Origin: Anaerolineae bacterium
GTDB lineage: Bacteria; Chloroflexota; Anaerolineae; Anaerolineales; Villigracilaceae
Assembly (NCBI GenBank): GCA_017303735.1
Contig: JAFLCF010000209.1
Location: 1 to 7,226, forward strand
Direction: 5' to 3'
DNA: 7,226 nucleotides
This document shows positions 6,445 to 7,226 of the stretch, in pieces (positions within the stretch are counted from its first letter, which is position 1; each line of letters opens with the position of its first letter). The notes under the pieces are model-generated. The model saw only the letters and a list, made by a program, of their open reading frames with translations. It searched no databases and was not told where the DNA came from. The position numbers and the translations under genes are program-made.

Positions 6445-6997
6445 ATGTTCAAACGGCTATCGAATTTTTTTTTATTCTATTTCTACGGGTTGGCTCACGT
6501 TGCTCGGACTGTTGGTCTTTGTGCTTTTTATGATCTTTGTATTGCCTCAGCAATCTCAAAAAGCGGAAACCTACAGTGGCGGGACTTCGCCAGATACTTC
6601 CTATTTCTACTCTGCAGGTGACCTGTATCAAATGGCAGAATCTTATGGTGCAGGCGGACGTGCTGCTTACATTTATGCCCGCTTCACATTTGATCTGGTC
6701 TTTCCGCTGGCGTATTTATTTTTTCTCACCACTTCGCTCAGTTGGCTCCTGGCGCGCGCGCTTGTTGAAACCTCCGACTGGCGGTTGCTAAATCTCTTTC
6801 CCTTCGCGGGGGCGGTGTTTGATTATTTGGAAAATATCTCCACCTCTTTGGTGATGGGGCGTTATCCCGACCTGACACCCGTTGTGGATGGATTGGCGCC
6901 AATCTTCACACTGCTGAAGTGGTTTTTTGTGAATGGCAGTTTTGTAGTTTTGATGATTGTTTTGCTCTTGGCTTTATGGAAGGTGCTGAGAAAATAG
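6440..6997 (+). CDS. Uncharacterised small membrane protein with DYLEN motif; start region probably frame-shifted
   Basis: I do not recognise a characterised family. The reading frame gives 185 residues with hydrophobic segments at about 17-36, 83-106, 113-130 (weaker) and 153-180, so three or four membrane helices. A soluble loop (about 37-80) contains YSAGDLYQMAESYGAGGRAAYIYARFTFD. Striking polar residues in or near helices are D85 and D128-Y-L-E-N132 in VFDYLENISTSL, which may be functional. The GTG at 6440 is the only initiation codon that keeps the full first helix in frame, but it has no ribosome binding site. ATG 6445 has an excellent one, yet is in another frame. It would join this frame if the T-run at 6465-6473 had eight rather than nine bases, giving MFKRLSNFFYSISTG, a typical basic N-terminus for a membrane protein. 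It follows the oxidoreductase directly and is probably in its transcript. Confidence 0.7.
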   Translation: MICSNGYRIFFYSISTGWLTLLGLLVFVLFMIFVLPQQSQKAETYSGGTSPDTSYFYSAGDLYQMAESYGAGGRAAYIYARFTFDLVFPLAYLFFLTTSLSWLLARALVETSDWRLLNLFPFAGAVFDYLENISTSLVMGRYPDLTPVVDGLAPIFTLLKWFFVNGSFVVLMIVLLLALWKVLRK

Positions 6998-7000
6998 ACC

Positions 7001-7017
7001 TCAGGCTAAAAGCCTGA
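7001..7017. terminator. Small hairpin between convergent genes, possible bidirectional terminator or repeat remnant
   Basis: TCAGGCT (7001-7007) and AGCCTGA (7011-7017) form a perfect 7-bp stem with an AAA loop, 3 nt after the membrane-protein stop and 8 nt before the convergent gene's stop. Neither strand has a clean U-run, so termination is only suggested by position. The flanking CTGACCTA (7014-7021) is also found at 808-815. Confidence 0.45.
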
Positions 7018-7025
7018 CCTATTCC

Positions 7026-7226
7026 TTATCTCACGACGCCGACCTTTAGTTCGCTAAAACCACCACGATCAGGCGACTCACTGCCAGAAAAGAGAATCCA
7101 GATCCATTGCCCGACAACATTGGGAGTGATTTGAATATAGGGGTCTGGCGTTCCAGTCAGGCTGACCGTCTCTTCGTAAGCAAGTTGGTCTTGTGCGTCA
7201 TATACTTGAATTAACACCGATTCAAA
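7026..7226 (-). CDS. C-terminal fragment of a protein with a probable beta-sandwich (discoidin/galactose-binding-like) domain
   Basis: The frame is open from the right edge of the window to a TAA at 7028-7026, giving 66 visible residues. The gene therefore starts outside the window, and the internal GTG at 7217 is not a likely start. The sequence alternates polar and hydrophobic residues as beta strands do: VLIQVYDAQDQL, YIQITPNVVGQWIWILFSG. It ends SPDRGGFSELKVGVVR. A closing strand of the form GGF/L-S/A-EL-x-V is typical of F5/8 type C (discoidin-like) domains, which bind sugars or surfaces in secreted or cell-wall proteins. This is an assignment from pattern only. It is convergent with the upstream genes, from which it is separated by 28 bp. 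Confidence 0.6.
   Translation of the reverse strand, partial: FESVLIQVYDAQDQLAYEETVSLTGTPDPYIQITPNVVGQWIWILFSGSESPDRGGFSELKVGVVR

Overview
The window is a bacterial chromosomal segment with five plus-strand genes and the tail of one minus-strand gene. No rRNA, tRNA, CRISPR array, transposase or phage gene is visible. The content is mixed metabolic and housekeeping. The source is probably an environmental bacterium. The Gly-rich GT-C glycosyltransferase, the MtaA/CmuA-like URO-D protein and the short intergenic palindromes of the type GGCGGGTT-TTC-AACCCGCC would suit a Chloroflexota (Anaerolineae-like) genome, but this is an inference with no direct taxonomic marker behind it.

Layout: (1) positions 2-742 hold nearly all of a cofactor-dependent phosphoglycerate mutase (gpmA), cut by the left edge only a few codons from its start. 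(2) 743-913 is an intergenic stretch with a 72-bp palindromic element and a long, strong hairpin lying directly before (3) a uroporphyrinogen-decarboxylase-superfamily protein at 914-2071, which is not HemE. (4) 2072-2152 carries a likely extended -10 promoter. (5) 2153-3496 is a polytopic GT-C glycosyltransferase, overlapping by ATGA with (6) a 981-residue FAD plus Fe-S oxidoreductase at 3493-6438 of the YdiJ / D-2-hydroxyacid dehydrogenase type. (7) A small membrane protein follows at about 6440-6997, whose best start codon is out of frame because of a nine-T run. (8) After a small hairpin, the C-terminal end of a convergent gene (7026-7226, minus) encodes a probable beta-sandwich domain of a larger protein.

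Genes 5, 6 and 7 are so tightly packed (4-bp overlap, then a Shine-Dalgarno overlapping a stop codon) that they are probably one transcript starting near 2141. Their functions (lipid-linked sugar transfer, 2-hydroxyacid oxidation, unknown membrane protein) do not form an obvious pathway.

The most unusual signal is inside the oxidoreductase gene. At least four separate places carry short degenerate tandem repeats with a 7-nucleotide period, or intergenic-type palindromes, all translated in frame and all lying between conserved motifs rather than in them. Two of these places share an exact 13-mer 1.3 kb apart. This looks like repeat DNA that has colonised variable loops of a protein-coding gene.
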